This document shows, piece after piece, positions 49,440 to 62,794 of a stretch of DNA of 64,000 nucleotides. The DNA is taken from NCBI RefSeq assembly GCF_964340395.1, contig NC_135551.1, forward strand, positions 16,443,503 to 16,507,502, in the 5' to 3' direction. The notes beneath the pieces are model-generated. The model made no database searches. It saw nothing but the letters and a program-made list of their open reading frames with translations, and was not told the origin of the DNA. Source of the DNA: Glandiceps talaboti. Taxonomy: Eukaryota > Hemichordata > Enteropneusta > Spengelidae. How positions within the stretch are numbered: position 1 is the stretch's first letter; the number at the start of each line of letters is the position of its first letter. A program made the position numbers and the translations under genes.

Positions 49440-50570
49440 ACCGCCATTTAGTGGTCAGCTGGAACTATGGAGTTTATGAGGATATTTCATCAACACAGAT
49501 TGAAAGCTCAATGTTGAAAACTTTGGGTGCTTGGACCAACTCGACACCATTATCATCTAATTGTTGAATACTTACATCAACTCTATCTAGTGTCGTATTT
49601 ATGTTGATTTTTGCCCGAAAAAGAGCATGACATCAATCTAGCAGAGATAACTTTACGCATGTGCATTCCTTCAACAGGGGCTCAAAATGGCCAATGAATT
49701 AGTTTTACGTTTTTTTTAAAACTTTCGTATCAAATGAATTTTAGTTCTACTTATTCCTTTCTTGTTTTAATGAATCATACGATCCAGAAACTTAGATAAT
49801 ATTAATATTAATGCCACGCCAATGCACCTAGCTAGGTAGGCAACACTGAATTTTTTGACTGTAATTGATGTAGTATAATAGTAATTAACTAAGGTTGACA
49901 TATCTCAAGGTTCATCACCAGAGGGCGTAATATTACGTCAAAGAGGAATATGTATGTCACTTATAATAAAATTAGTAAGAATACCAGAATTCCTTCTAAT
50001 GAGAATACTATACAATTTCTGGTAAATGAAATAAGGTTCAACTATGTTATTTAATACAAAGATATGTAGTTGTACTTGTCACTTGATGGGTAGGTTCATA
50101 AGATTTGTTTAATCTTCATACTTATTGAAATGAAATGAAACTATTTTGATATTTCCATTAACGTTCTAGTAAACCTAAGATATTAGTGAAAAAATGATAA
50201 TTGGCGCTGCACTACTGAACTAATTAATTATATTACAAAGAATTTACTACGACTTAGCCATACTCATTAAAATAGACATTTTCCTGGCATTTCGTGCCTT
50301 CAGGATTACTTTATTAAGATAATAATCAACATAGAAAACAGTATGTAAGAGTTATTCTAATTTTAAGGTAATGTAGTCAGGATAAAAAATATCTCGGAAG
50401 TTTTAAGAGTACATTGTATTTCATGTAATACCGTGTTGAGAATCAATCGAGAATTACTAATAAGTGACACTGTTGTTATTCCAACAGTGAGAGTGTTTGC
50501 TTCTTAGTTACATGTTTGACATTGTACAATAACGAAAATACGTTCGAAAAAGATTTTTGTTTTCACTGCT
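49440..50570. other. No recognised feature
   Basis: AT-rich non-coding sequence. If the DED exon belongs to a minus-strand gene, downstream exons could lie here, but no exon with a recognisable domain was found. Confidence 0.4.
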
Positions 50571-50574
50571 GCAC

Positions 50575-50845
50575 TGTTCATTAACTGTTATGTCTATGTC
50601 TATAGTAATTACAGAGACTTAGTATTTCATCTATTGCTGTAATGGCAATGTACTTCCATGTCTATGTCTATAGTAATTACAGCGACTTTAGTATTTCATT
50701 CATTTCTCCATTCTTCATGTACTGCCATATCTATGTCTATGGTAATTACAGTAACGTAGTATTTCATTCTTTGCTGCACTGTTGATATACTGCCATGTCT
50801 ATGCATGTAGTAATTACAGTCAATTTGTATTCATTCACATTGAAA
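50575..50845. repeat. ~69-bp tandem repeat, four copies
   Basis: The core tgtctatgtctatagtaatt, followed by acag, recurs at about 50591, 50659, 50728 and 50796. Each is followed by tagtatttcatt and tgctgcactg-type words. It lies just downstream of the DED exon donor, i.e. in the presumed intron. Confidence 0.88.
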
Positions 50846-50917
50846 CAATATTGTGACTAGTTTTTTTTTATATGAAATCAAAACATAAATAATAAAAGCA
50901 TACATACTAATACTTAC

Positions 50918-51209
50918 TATAAGGTAATGCACGAATCTGATCACTAAGTTCATGTCTACCTATCTTCTGCAAAACATTTAGTAGAATGTCTTTTTTCCAA
51001 GGTCGAAGTCTGTGACGACTGTTTTCCAATGCTTTAATCAGATAGTATGGACTGTTAATCTTCTTAAGATCTTCTTCAGCTATGTAGTCTTCACACAATA
51101 TCTTCATCTGAACAAATTCATCTGTGACGTCATTCAATAGAAAGTAATCATGAGAGTAATACAATGGTAAATCCCAACTATTAATATACACACTATACAT
51201 AACACTCAT
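50918..51209 (-). CDS. Death effector domain (DED) coding exon, partial gene
   Basis: DEDs are six-helix modules that mediate homotypic binding in FADD- and caspase-8-type signalling. Residues about 22-95 fit the fold: FLLNDVTDEFVQMKILCEDY (helices 1-2), then IAEEDLKKINSPYYLIKALE (helix 3 region), and later ILLNVLQKIGRHELSDQI (helices 5-6). This includes RHEL, equivalent to the RxDL charge motif. The exon ends at a strong donor (CTTATA then GTAAGTAT at 50917). The frame is open upstream of the first Met to an acceptor-like ATATTTTAG, so the true 5' border may be that splice site. There are no stops or frameshifts, unlike every other coding fragment in the window, so a live host gene is likely. 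The protein's other domains are outside what I can recognise here. Confidence 0.72.
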
Positions 51210-51321
51210 TTTTTTTAAATAACTTCTAAAATATATTCTCAGATATTTCCATAGAGTATATCAACTGTTTATCAGTGTAATCATTCGTTAATGGTTTATT
51301 GTGTTGTTTTTGATGTATTAC

Positions 51322-52378
51322 CTAAACTATTGGTTGACGACCTCCTAAATAAATCCATAGCAGGTGTTTGGTGCGACACTATGAATAAGAATACTACTAC
51401 ATAATAGTAATATAGATTCACTGTCTTTGTTTCACCAGGATGTGTAGTAATAGTTAAATAGGTTCTGTATATGACGTAAATATTCTATTTCGTCACGTGA
51501 CTAATTGTACAATACAGATTGTAATGGTATTTGATTTATTCAACTTTATCAAATCTATGTAGATGTTTTCATCTGTGGGCTTACTCACTTTAATCAGAAT
51601 GATTTTATTAAAACGATTGTAAATGTGCACTGAGATGTTTTAAATATACAGATCCCGAGTATGGTGACAAATAAAGATTTTCGTCGAAGTAATGATATAT
51701 TTTCAGTGATGTAGACTAAATATCCCGTTATTACTGTATAGCGTTATGTGGGTAGGTCATACAGTACATTCAGTAGTTGTCTTTGTTATTAAACAACAAT
51801 AGTGACTGAGCCAACAATGATACATCTTATCACCAATAACAATCTCTCTTTCCAATATTACAATTTTACACGGAGTGATTTTGAAGGTCACAACACTTTT
51901 AAAAAAGAGTAGACTGACGGTAATAAAACAAATACAATTTCATTGACAAAGTGAAGTTAAATTTCAATCAACGACGTTTCCAACATACTTTACAACCATG
52001 CTATACAACTGCAAATACTATATAACAAAATCATTCCCTATCTTTATCTTTTTAAATCATCAGTTATTGATGTACAGATTCATATTTCTTATTATGTCAT
52101 TGCCAACCTTCATTATTGGTTACTAATAATGTTTTTTTTTTATATTTTAAACTCTTGCAGTACATACCAAGTACAAATTCTAAAGTTACCCATGAAGTGC
52201 GACTTACCAAATATAACTGTACAACTAATTTTGCCGGCTTACAAACTGTCATGCTGTTTTGTTAAAACTCTTTGATTATTAATCAACCTCACCGAAACGT
52301 AAAACGATTCAGTATCTTACCGTTTGATAATCTTTCATTTACGATTTCCCTCATTTGAAACCAATCTTCAAAACGCAT
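51322..52378 (-). CDS. Two candidate short upstream coding exons
   Basis: Upstream of the DED exon on the same strand are two short ATG-started frames ending in good donors. The first, 52378-52321, encodes MRFEDWFQMREIVNERLSN and ends at GTAAGA. The second, 51358-51322, encodes MDLFRRSSTNSL and ends at GTAATA. Both end in phase 1. Their phase does not match the obvious acceptors of the DED exon, so they may be alternative first exons of the same gene joined through another exon, or chance frames. Coordinates span both exons and the DNA between them. Confidence 0.25.
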
Positions 52379-52379
52379 A

Positions 52380-54420
52380 TTGACTTATACCAATAACTGT
52401 CAATCTTACAAAGTACTCCTTACACGATGATTGGTCATTTCTGTGGTCAACTTGAATTACGCCAGGAGTGTAAACCACGACATTCTACGTTCAAGATGAA
52501 ACATAGTTAAAGATTAAATATAGAAATATTCAATTAAAGATTCAAATATGTATTTATTCTGTAGATGTGACATGTAAGCCTTACATTTATATATGTAACT
52601 ACAGTAACAGGAAGAGAAAATAAACTTCTGGACTTTGTTCCTTTAACTTCGTAATTCGTTTATAACACAATTATGTCTATTTCACAAAGTAAGCTGACAT
52701 ACCCATGTAATTATTCATATTATAACACTTTGATACATAGTAAAGACAATGCTGTCTGTCTCACCTAACAATCGTCAAATAAAATCACGTATATTTCATT
52801 GTTTTTAAACAAGGACTGTGTCTAACTCACCTTAGTCATGAAGGTTTGGTTGTTGTTAATGTGACGTCATTTGCGCATGCCCACTGTGCAGTATACTTAC
52901 AGCCTTATTTATTAACAAACATTATTATTTACATGCAATTCCATAGACTCACACAGGTCAACAGGACCCTTCAATTTATTTTGAATTAATTTGACAAAGT
53001 ACATTGTTAGCAAATTTCAAAATACGAATATGCAGATATAAAAAACACACCTACTATTGCACCACGTTCAATTCTCCATTTGTTACAAAATAAAATATTG
53101 GGGAACTAGTGCTAGTCTAACAATTGGATACAGAGGTCGTGGACGATAACCTCCCCGGGTTACATTGTAGATAATAGAGCGATAGACATAATGCATCACG
53201 TGACTGTATGATTTGCTCAAGTTGTTGTGATGCATATATGTAAAATAGGTGTGTAGCAAACAATTGGTTTGGTCTGGTTACAGGTAGATATTGAGGATGC
53301 CATCAAAGCAGGGCGTCAAAGGTTCAGTTGAGGGACCTCTCATCGGGCAGGAGATGTCTTCTCCGACCAGACTCTCAACCCCACCCATCTTCAGGCAAAC
53401 CCCAACTATACTCCCCTCCACACCCCACTTCGCCTTCTTGATAGCCTATATAGTAATCTGTTAAGCTGGAAAATTATACTCGTAGATAAAACTCGAGTAT
53501 CTAGCCTCGTAAACAAGTCTTTGAAGGTATAAATTGAGGGTTAAAGTTTTTAAGGCATATCAGTACCAGCACAGCTAGTAGAAATCGATGAAGGTGATTT
53601 ACTCGTTGAAATAATTGTACAACGTAGGGTATAATCTGTAAGATTTCAAATCCATTGAACACTTGATTTTTTTATTTGACCTTATACAATGTCGAGGGAA
53701 AAAATTCAATATTTACATTAAAATACACTTATCAACATATTAAAACCAGTGACAGAAAGAACAACAAGAAAAAATATAAAAGTTACAAAAGAAAACACTA
53801 ACACTGAAATAAAGTTGACATAATATCCGTCATAGTCTATACATCCGAAGAGAACATACGGAATTTATACCCTGTCGTTTTACATAGACTAATCATATTA
53901 ACAAGTACATGGTGAGATATGTAAATACTCAGATCACGACTATAAGTGTAACCTCAGATAAATACAGATGCAGACGATGGATTCATGAACACCTTTACAT
54001 CTTGATGTTGTCAAAATAAAAGAATTGAATTCTTTATATTTAGTCTCACAGCTTTTATTTAACCTCTCTATTTGTCTACATTGTCTGTACATTACTCAGG
54101 TTTGTTTTATTTTTTGTGTTGATATTAAACTTTATATAAATATATTTTTAGTATTCTATTATTGATTTTGCACATTAATATGGGTCATTTGAGACAGCAC
54201 TTATTTCTTGTTTTAATTATCATTTGTTATAATTATGTCATTTATTTATTTTTTATACTATTCTAGTCATGTATTTGGTTATCTATCTTATTTTAATCTG
54301 GTGTATTTGTCATTTTGTATTTAGTAGTTGTGGGATGATTGTAACCGAATAGACAACGTTTTGACATAGTAATTTGGGTAAATAAACAAATACACGGACA
54401 AAAAGTACCAAACAAACAAA
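52380..54420. other. No recognised gene
   Basis: Mostly AT-rich. Around 53283-53460 a frame after ACAG reads VDIEDAIKAGRQRFS, stop, then GTSHRAGDVFSDQTLNP. It looks more protein-like than its surroundings, but it has a stop and no recognised family. It could be a decayed exon. Confidence 0.3.
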
Positions 54421-54458
54421 TAAGTAAACAAACAAACAAACAAACAAACAAACAAACA
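54421..54458. repeat. (CAAA)n microsatellite
   Basis: Tetranucleotide run. Phe/Val/Cys/Leu frames on the minus strand are artefacts. Confidence 0.95.
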
Positions 54459-54494
54459 CAACAAAAAAGAGACGAACTTGCATCCAAACCAACA

Positions 54495-54719
54495 AAAACC
54501 ACCACCACCTCCACCACCAATTGAATGTGATTGTACACCACCACCAAATTAATGTGATTGTAGCACCACCACCAAATTAATGTGATTGTACAACCACCAG
54601 ATTAATGTGATTGTACATGTATCACCACCAAATTAATGTGATTGTACCACCACCAAATTAATGTGATTGTACCACCACCAAATTAATGTGATTGTACCAC
54701 CACCAAATTAATGTTATTG

Positions 54720-54763
<44 letters not shown>

Positions 54764-54857
54764 AATTAATGTGATTGTACCATCACTAAATTAATGTGAT
54801 TGTACCACCACTAAATTAATGTGATTGTACCACCACCAAATTAATGTGATTGTCCCA
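54495..54857. repeat. 23-27-bp minisatellite
   Basis: About a dozen copies of accaccaaattaatgtgatt followed by gt(a/c). Spacing is variable because the number of ACC triplets differs between copies. A (CTA)n run (54720-54752) replaces part of one unit, consistent with replication slippage inside the triplet portion. Confidence 0.95.
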
Positions 54858-57800
54858 TCAAAGCTAGTGTGTAGGCATCTGGACCAAAATGTGGAATTCC
54901 AACTCTGTTGTTTTAAGTCCACATTGTCCGTATCTAAATGTCATCGGTCCAAAACTTTAGAATGTTGCTTGTTTTCTCCATTTGTACATTTAAATCAGAT
55001 GTAGTAATATTATTCCACAATTTATTTATTAATATAGCCTAAAATAGTCGTAGAAAGGAGATCATAACATGACGACTACTACTCTCAGATGTATTTAACC
55101 TAAAACACAACATACATGTTAAGTATGAGATGGCATTAGATAAATACACTATTTTTAGCTGACCCGGATCTGTGTTGCTTGTCATTTTAACTGATGCATA
55201 CCAGTGAACTGACCATAGCTTGGTCGAGGTCAAAGGTTAATCGATTTCTGTAAATACCAGACAGTCCAGCTTGGCAACGTTGTAATGCAGGCTAGTTGCA
55301 AACAAATAAAATGTACACAGTAAACTTCGTAGCTTGATTAACATATTACAGAATCATATGTTCTTTGTGAAATTACTAAAATTACTCCAATCTCTAATTA
55401 CCAACTAAGACGTCTCTATACTGTCTTTATTTGCTGTTAATTTCTGACAAAATGACAGCAACTCTAGGAAGTGCGTGTCTCATTAGGATATATATGGTTG
55501 GGGTCATATTTTATCTGATAAACACCCGGTACTATGTTCAACCACAGAAACCAACTGTATTGTAAAATGTATAATGCCAAAATTCATCTCAGTAACTCTT
55601 AATTCTTTCTCATACTCGAAAAAAGATATTGAGTGATGCTTTAATACAAGTTAAATTGTTCTTATCTTAGACTGTTAGGATTAACTTTAATGGAGGTAAC
55701 ATTGTCACTTATTAAAGAAGACATTTAATTTTGAAAATTGGTATTAGAGGGTGTGATTATTTTTCATAATGCTCAATTTACCATAGTGTACATATGTATG
55801 TATTAAAAAATAGCAATACCTCCCTAATGCAGGGCTTCCGCAGTCGAGCTAAATAACTTAATGGATGGACGCCAACTACGGCAGGGTTTCGTCTAATTTG
55901 AGACAGAAAGGAGGCATGTGTATAGCTATTTAATCTTCAACATATCTGTGATAAACAGATTGCCATATGGGTCAATTAATTGTTCTGTTGTCTATGCCTT
56001 TGATAGCCGTGTTATGCTAATTTATATCTAAAATAATATAATATAAAATTTTACTTGTAGAATTTATGGATGGTGAGTAAAGTTGATAAACAGATATACA
56101 AAGGTTAAACATGAATTGTAAACATAATATACTATATGTTTATGTTTGAATGTATTCAACTTATAACAACACCCAAAGTATAGCGGTATACAATAATGGG
56201 TGATCTGGTAATTTTATATAAATAAATACATTTTCATAGATAAAATTACATAAAATGTTTTCTTTGCCAAACAATAACTAATTTTTTAAATACATTAATG
56301 TATCTTCATGAATTTTTTAGATAAGAATGGTTTCGCTTGGTCAATAAACTTTAACGAGGTGAATACTTCAGATCTGTGACCCTGTCATATAAATGTTTTA
56401 CAATAATAGGTGAACTAAGACACAAGTTTTGAAATAAAGCTGAGAAATACAAAATCAGCAGTGATTTAAAGAAAATTAAAAGAATTTTTAAAAATCATTA
56501 AAATATTTGGGTTTTTCATATAATATATAATATAGCTGTTTCACTCTGAAAGTATAATTGTGGGAAGGTAGTATGGATTTGAAAACAAAATGGTGATTGG
56601 GAATATCTGTTTCTTCATGCTTGTTGTTTTTCTTTTTCTATTTTGCATTAGGTCTAAAAGTTAACTCTGATATGGACGTATGACAGCACATATATAAGAA
56701 TATATCTTCTCCGTAGAAGGATGATGAACACAAAACCAAACTGTGAAATTATTGAAACACGAACGAAGCTATATGTGTACAAGAGTTGTATATATATATT
56801 GAGGGAGACTTCAACACTCAAGAAAAAAATCTTTACTTTCAATACTACTTAAATAAGATACTATATCTACCAATTATTTAGAATGAGATGAAAACAAATA
56901 TATTGTTATACAGCAAATAACTATAAGTAATATTCAAGTACAAACTTTTCAAACTTTCAGTTGGTATGGGGAGTCAGTTTATGTTTTTTTGAGCAAATAT
57001 TTCACCTATTCTGTGAATAATTCTTTCATATCATAAATTAAAACATTGAAGAACGTTATATCATTGAAGTTTTACATCAATTCTTTAGATGCAATGCTTA
57101 GGAAAAAATCTAAATTTAAAATATGCGTACTTAACTCTTTCTTGCAAAGCTGTCTGATACTGTTCGTAAACTATAGTTGCGCGTGCATCAGCTGCAACAA
57201 CTATGCAACACTAACAAGATTAATGGAGATGTGTTTAAAACACAGATAGATAAAAAATGTCAAAGTTTAACAATTTTGAATTACGTTTTTTTTTTATTTA
57301 GCTGCAAAGTTATTTTATAACAAAAAATTACACATCAAATTGACTAAATTGACAACTAATTATTTATTGTGCTGAATTGGTCAGGTACATTTGACAATGC
57401 AGGTCTTTTAACAGATCCTGGATAAATGTGGGCTGTCAATATTTGTTATCAAGACTATTTACGTGTACTCCAGAATTTCTTGATTGAGAAGATAAGCTTG
57501 ACCCGTAATGTTCTGCTTAGTATACATGTAATGTTTGAGTCGAATACGTGCACAACAAACTACAACCAATAAATTCAAACGTCCGATAAACCTGAAAAAA
57601 TACTTGTAAGTATTGGTCATACCGTGGATATGAGATAACAGGCTGTATGAATACACGTGTTGTCATGGCGCCCACTGTGATAAATGAAACGGAACATTAA
57701 AATTTATTTGTATTTAGCTTCATACGGTTCTGTAAACATTTCTTCTTGGGGAATTTAGCGTCTTCCTCTATGTTCCCTACCGGAATACTTAATTTTAACC

Positions 57801-58888
57801 TTTTCAGTGTTTCCTACAACTCCCAATATTGGGTTATTGTGACTTTAAATGATGTCCACGAAGAACGAAGAATATAATTAAAGGTGATTAAAATTAGTTA
57901 TCTTAAATGAATTAACCACTACATATAATGTGACTGTAGGTCTTTTTGATGGAAATCTGTTCTCTTCACCACACGTCTTCAAACACAGTGTACATGGACA
58001 GTATTGTATTTGCAACATTTATAACACTTCACATAGTGTAACAGTAATGTAGCATCCCTGACAATCATAAATTAATGGAACCATTTTCAGCTGATCCAAA
58101 CAATCTTCAATTTTGTAGAACAACATTCCCTACTTTGTGTAACTAAATGATTGAACTTGGTTAAATATGATATTATTAATTTTAACATTTCGAGATTTCG
58201 TTTAACTGCTATTACACTTGTTTCATTCTTTGTATTCTGTATTTTTAAAAAGTCTTCTGTCTATGTAAATTCAATACTGTCGATATTCCACATATCAAAC
58301 GTGGTTGCTAGACTCTCCCAATAGGCCTTGAGTGTATTCCCCAAAGTAGCCCTTGTGAACAAACAATACAACATTCCTGCAATTTTAAATGACACATCAC
58401 ACTCAGTATCATTAACGCAACAACAACCACCATGCATAATCTGTATATGTAATCAAACCTGTCACTTGGAACGGTTGAATTGTTGAGGGAAATTGACACA
58501 AACGAAATAGCTGAGGTGTGTTGACTCATCATAAACTTTCCATGACCTTTCCTCCTTCACTCGTACATGATAATCAAGTGACTAACAGTACAGTATTGTC
58601 AGCGTGTTGCCATAGTGACACATACAAATTATCTGTCAGTGTGCATAGTGATGTTGGCATCCACATTGTATTATACAGACCAATGACTTTAAACTACAGC
58701 ACACATATATCACGAAGTTAACCAGCAGGACAGACCATCAACTGACTTCGTGTTTAACTGCAAATTGTCGCTTCTAACATTAGATTTTAAATATATTATG
58801 CTATAATAGGTTTTAAAATGTACATAGGGTATTTCAGATTCTAAGCTAAAATTGTTTGATAAATACTCCTCATATCAGAGGACTCATG
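54858..58888. other. No recognised feature
   Basis: Four kilobases of AT-rich sequence with short frames only. One at 58308-58532 (minus) includes a hydrophobic run LCMVVVVALMILSVMCHL that could be a membrane segment, but there is no recognised family and no splice support. No tandem or terminal repeats stand out. Confidence 0.4.
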
Positions 58889-60320
58889 GACGTTTGAATG
58901 GTACATATAGACAGAACTGTTAGTTATATTATTCAGAAACGTAATCTACATTATTCACAGCACATGTTCCTTCTTTGATCATATTTTGTTCATCCAAGAT
59001 AATTATATACATGTTTATTTGTGCACTACTCTACTAACCAGATTAGGAATAGAGTGGATGTTGCAATGTTATAGAAAAGACTATACAGAAAGTTATACCT
59101 TATTTTACCATACATTGCTCCAATAATACTCAGCAAAATAACACTTTCAATCATTCAAATATGTATATTGATAGCCTGAAAATGTCATGGTAGGGAAAGA
59201 TATGGACATGGTCACATCATATCATCACAATAACTTGGCATGTTTTTCCCTTAATCAGCAGATTTTCTTACGATATTTGTGTGGGCACTTTTACAATATA
59301 CGAAACTACACCATACATCCAAACAACGCCATAAACTGTGTAGCATAGTTTTAAATCATCAGTCTTGTGACATTTGGAATAATCCGAGGTGAACATTAAA
59401 CCTCTGTACCTGGTACGGTACGAGGATTTTTTTTTGTTGGGGGGAGTTTATAGTGTTGAAAGGGAAAGGTTAACACTACATTCATGATTAGGACACCATT
59501 AGTATATTGAACATTGGTATGTTATAGATTTAATTGCTTTACATATATACCAGAGAGTTAATGACGTGTGTACAAAACACGACTACTTATATTAAAACAA
59601 TGTCAGTGTGTGCTATGTGTTTCACATACTTTCCATTATTTCTTTCTGCTAGTGAATTATCACGTTTAACCCCCGCCAACACCCCTCCCCATTGACCCGA
59701 GTTGCCACATTCCATAGTCATCGCTATAAATAACAAAATTAATGTAACCTGCGTACTTTATTGCGTTGTTTTCAATACTTCTCAATAAATTATTGCAGTT
59801 AGAATAAGTATAGTAGCTTTTACTCGTTACTCAGTTCAAACTATTTATGCTAATTCTATAGCCTGTATTCGTGTTTTAAAATAATGGAGATGATCTAAAT
59901 CCAATCGGACATTTTTGGGTTCATGATGAGAGCTTTATGGTTTTTATTTACGTAGTGTGTACATGTCAAAAGAATAGGAGTTTCCTGGCCTTTCGCGTTG
60001 TTTTCTCTCATAATACAAAGTTTCATTTTGACTTTAAATTCAATTCAATCCAATTCAATTCAATTCAATTCAATTCCATCTTTCATAGGCTACACATACT
60101 ACCAGCGTGTGGTATGGTACCAATTTTGAAAAACAAAATGAAATATAGAAGAATCACAATTGCTGTAAAGTGTACTATTAATTGTTTTCTTGGGGAGGGG
60201 TTACTGACAGTTCTTGTTTTCAAGGACACCAGCATTCTTTTATTTCCTTTTAGAGCTAACAGTCGTCCATCATTTAGGATTATAGGGGGAAATATAAGCT
60301 TACAACTCGTTGGTCCTTGA
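58889..60320 (+). repeat. ~1.43-kb repeat unit, copy 1
   Basis: Starts gacgtttgaatggtacatat and ends cttacaactcgttggtcctt followed by gac. Nearly identical to the sequence starting at 61731 apart from small indels and the insertion at 62795-63682. It includes a (CAATT)n run (about 60040-60075). The frame at 59937-60320 is open but has no recognised domain, and the second copy does not preserve it at its start. Confidence 0.9.
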
Positions 60321-61660
60321 CTGGCTAAAACTGTCATATACAAAGCTGTTGAACGCAAGCAAAATTTTCGGAAATGTTGGCTCGATCCATTGTGGCTCTA
60401 GCATCCTCCCTAAATAGGAACCAATGGCACATTACTCAAGTTAAGGTTATTAATTGAAATTGCTTACCTCCTTGTAGGTGATCTGTTTCTCACAAGTACG
60501 AAATCGTTTCTTCTGTTACGTATATTACGTTTATTTGATTCCTGACAGGAAACGGGCAGTAGAACAGAGAAATAAGTACGTGTCACCTTCTTCACACACT
60601 TCTCTCCGAGAGTCACAATTTCCTAACGTAAATGAAAATGTGATGCTTACACATGTACCTACTTTAGTGTTGTACGATTACTTTTAAAACAGTCCCGAAA
60701 ACAAACTCTTTTATCGATGTGTTAACAATTGATTTATTATTTACAGATTGGTGTATCGGTATTAACAAGTGCTACGTTATTAACGTTAATGATTATTCAT
60801 TTACAAAAATATTTCATGGTTTCAATGTTGAAAATATATATAATTTCGAAGAATTATGTAATTTGCTGCATATTCATTTGTTGTATTTTCTGAACGCATC
60901 ATTGCAATACCATTTAAACACCATTTCTCGTGTAAAAGCTGTCTCAGAGATTGGCAATTTGCCCAGATAATATCAATAATTAAGGATGTATACTTGCCAA
61001 GGAAAAAATCAAAGAAACCCAACAACTTAGTAAACAGTAAGTATGTACTTACCACTTATAATACAAAATAATTCAGAATATTAGATCCGAAAAATACCTT
61101 TCTGGGTGTTTTAAGGGCTTACAATAACAACTACGAACACTACATACAGTATGAAACAAACAGTAAACTGTCGAATGGAGCTGAACTTACCATATAAATA
61201 CTCTCATATATTACTTAAACTTCAATGGCATAGTGCCAATGTGTGCAAGCCATGACTTGCTACATATTTAGTTGTTAGGTCGAGCCTAAATATTGGAGAT
61301 TATCCTGACAAGTAGACCTGACTGATAACAATCAAATGTAACTACATTGATTTTATGACTTTGTCTATGTATACACAATTGTGTCATTCACGTGAGATAA
61401 AAACTCCAACGGTTTGGCGATTTGAATTAAATACATTCATAATTTAGCTAAGAGGTCAGTATTCACCAATGATTATGAATTGCATCGAGTAAATTTCCTA
61501 TTGATGGTCATTCTACTGAGAAAGGTTATTTTTCTAATACACATTCCTTAGTAAACTTTGGCCAATAATGTTTGTCAACATATTTATCAAATCAATTTCA
61601 CTTTTAAATTAGTAAAGAAAGGGGACAACGACTGAGGAGGAGAACATGTTTGTTTGTTTT
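60321..61660. other. Spacer between the two 1.43-kb units
   Basis: No gene recognised. Short frames at 60478-60687 and 60719-60970 lack domains. At 61670-61733 a fragment of the unit's 3' end (tcatttaggat, aagcttacaactcattgggc) appears directly before the next unit start. Confidence 0.5.
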
Positions 61661-61669
61661 TCTGTTCGT

Positions 61670-61733
61670 CGATGGTCATTTAGGATACGTATACTAGAGA
61701 GAAACATAAGCTTACAACTCATTGGGCCTTGAC
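61670..61733 (+). repeat. Fragment of the 1.43-kb unit 3' end
   Basis: Matches 60259-60320 imperfectly and joins, through a shared gac, to the start of copy 2. This is the junction expected if units were once arranged head to tail. Confidence 0.75.
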
Positions 61734-62794
61734 GTTTGAATGGTACATATAGACAGAACTGTTAGTTATATTATTCAGAAACGTAATCTACATTATTCAC
61801 AGCACATGTTCCTTCTTTGATCATATTTTCTTCATCCAAGATAATTATATACATGTTTATTTGTGCACTACTCTATAACCAGATTAGGAATAGAGTGGAT
61901 GTTGCAATGTTATAGAAAAGACTATACGGAAAGTTATACCTTATTTTACCATTCGTTGCTCCAATAATACTCAGCAAAATAAAACTTTCAATCATTCAAT
62001 ATGTATATTGATGGCCTGAAAATGTCATGGTAGGGAAAGATATGGACATGGTCACATCATATCATCACAATAACTTGGCATGTTTTTCCCTTAATCAACA
62101 GATTTTCTTACGATATTTGTGTGGGCACTTTTACAACATACGAAACTACACCATACATCCAAACAACGCCATAAACTGTGTAGCATAGTTTTAAATCATC
62201 ATTCTTGTGACATTTGGAATGATCCTAGGTGAACATTAAACCTCTGTACCTGGTAGGGTACGAGGATTTTTTTTTATTTTTTTTTTTTTTGGGGGGGGGT
62301 TATAGTGTTGAAAGGGAAAGGTTAACACTACATTCATGATTAGGACACCATTAGTATATTGAACATTGGTATGTTATAGATTTAATTGCTTTACATACAT
62401 GTATATACCAGAGAGTTAATGACGTGTGTACAAAACACGACTACTTATATTAAAACAATGTCAGTGTGTGCTATGTGTTTCACATACTTTCCATTATTTC
62501 TTTCTGCTAGTCAATTATCACGTTTAACCCCCGCCAACACCCCTCCCCATTGACCCGAGTTGCCACATTCCATACAGTCATCCCTATAAATAACAAGATT
62601 AATGTAACCTGCGTACTTTATTGCGTTGTTTTCAATACTTCTCAATAAATTATTGCAGTTGGAATAAGTGTAGCTTTTACTCGTTACTTAGTTCAAACTA
62701 GTTATGCTAATTCTATAGCCTGTATTCGTGTTTTAAAATAATGGAGATGATCAAAATCCAATTGGACATTTTTGGGTTCATGATGAGAGCTTAA

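Noticed and set aside
54495-54857. CRISPR-like array of short direct repeats
   Set aside because: There are no unique spacers between units, unit length drifts by triplets, and the genome is eukaryotic; it is a minisatellite.
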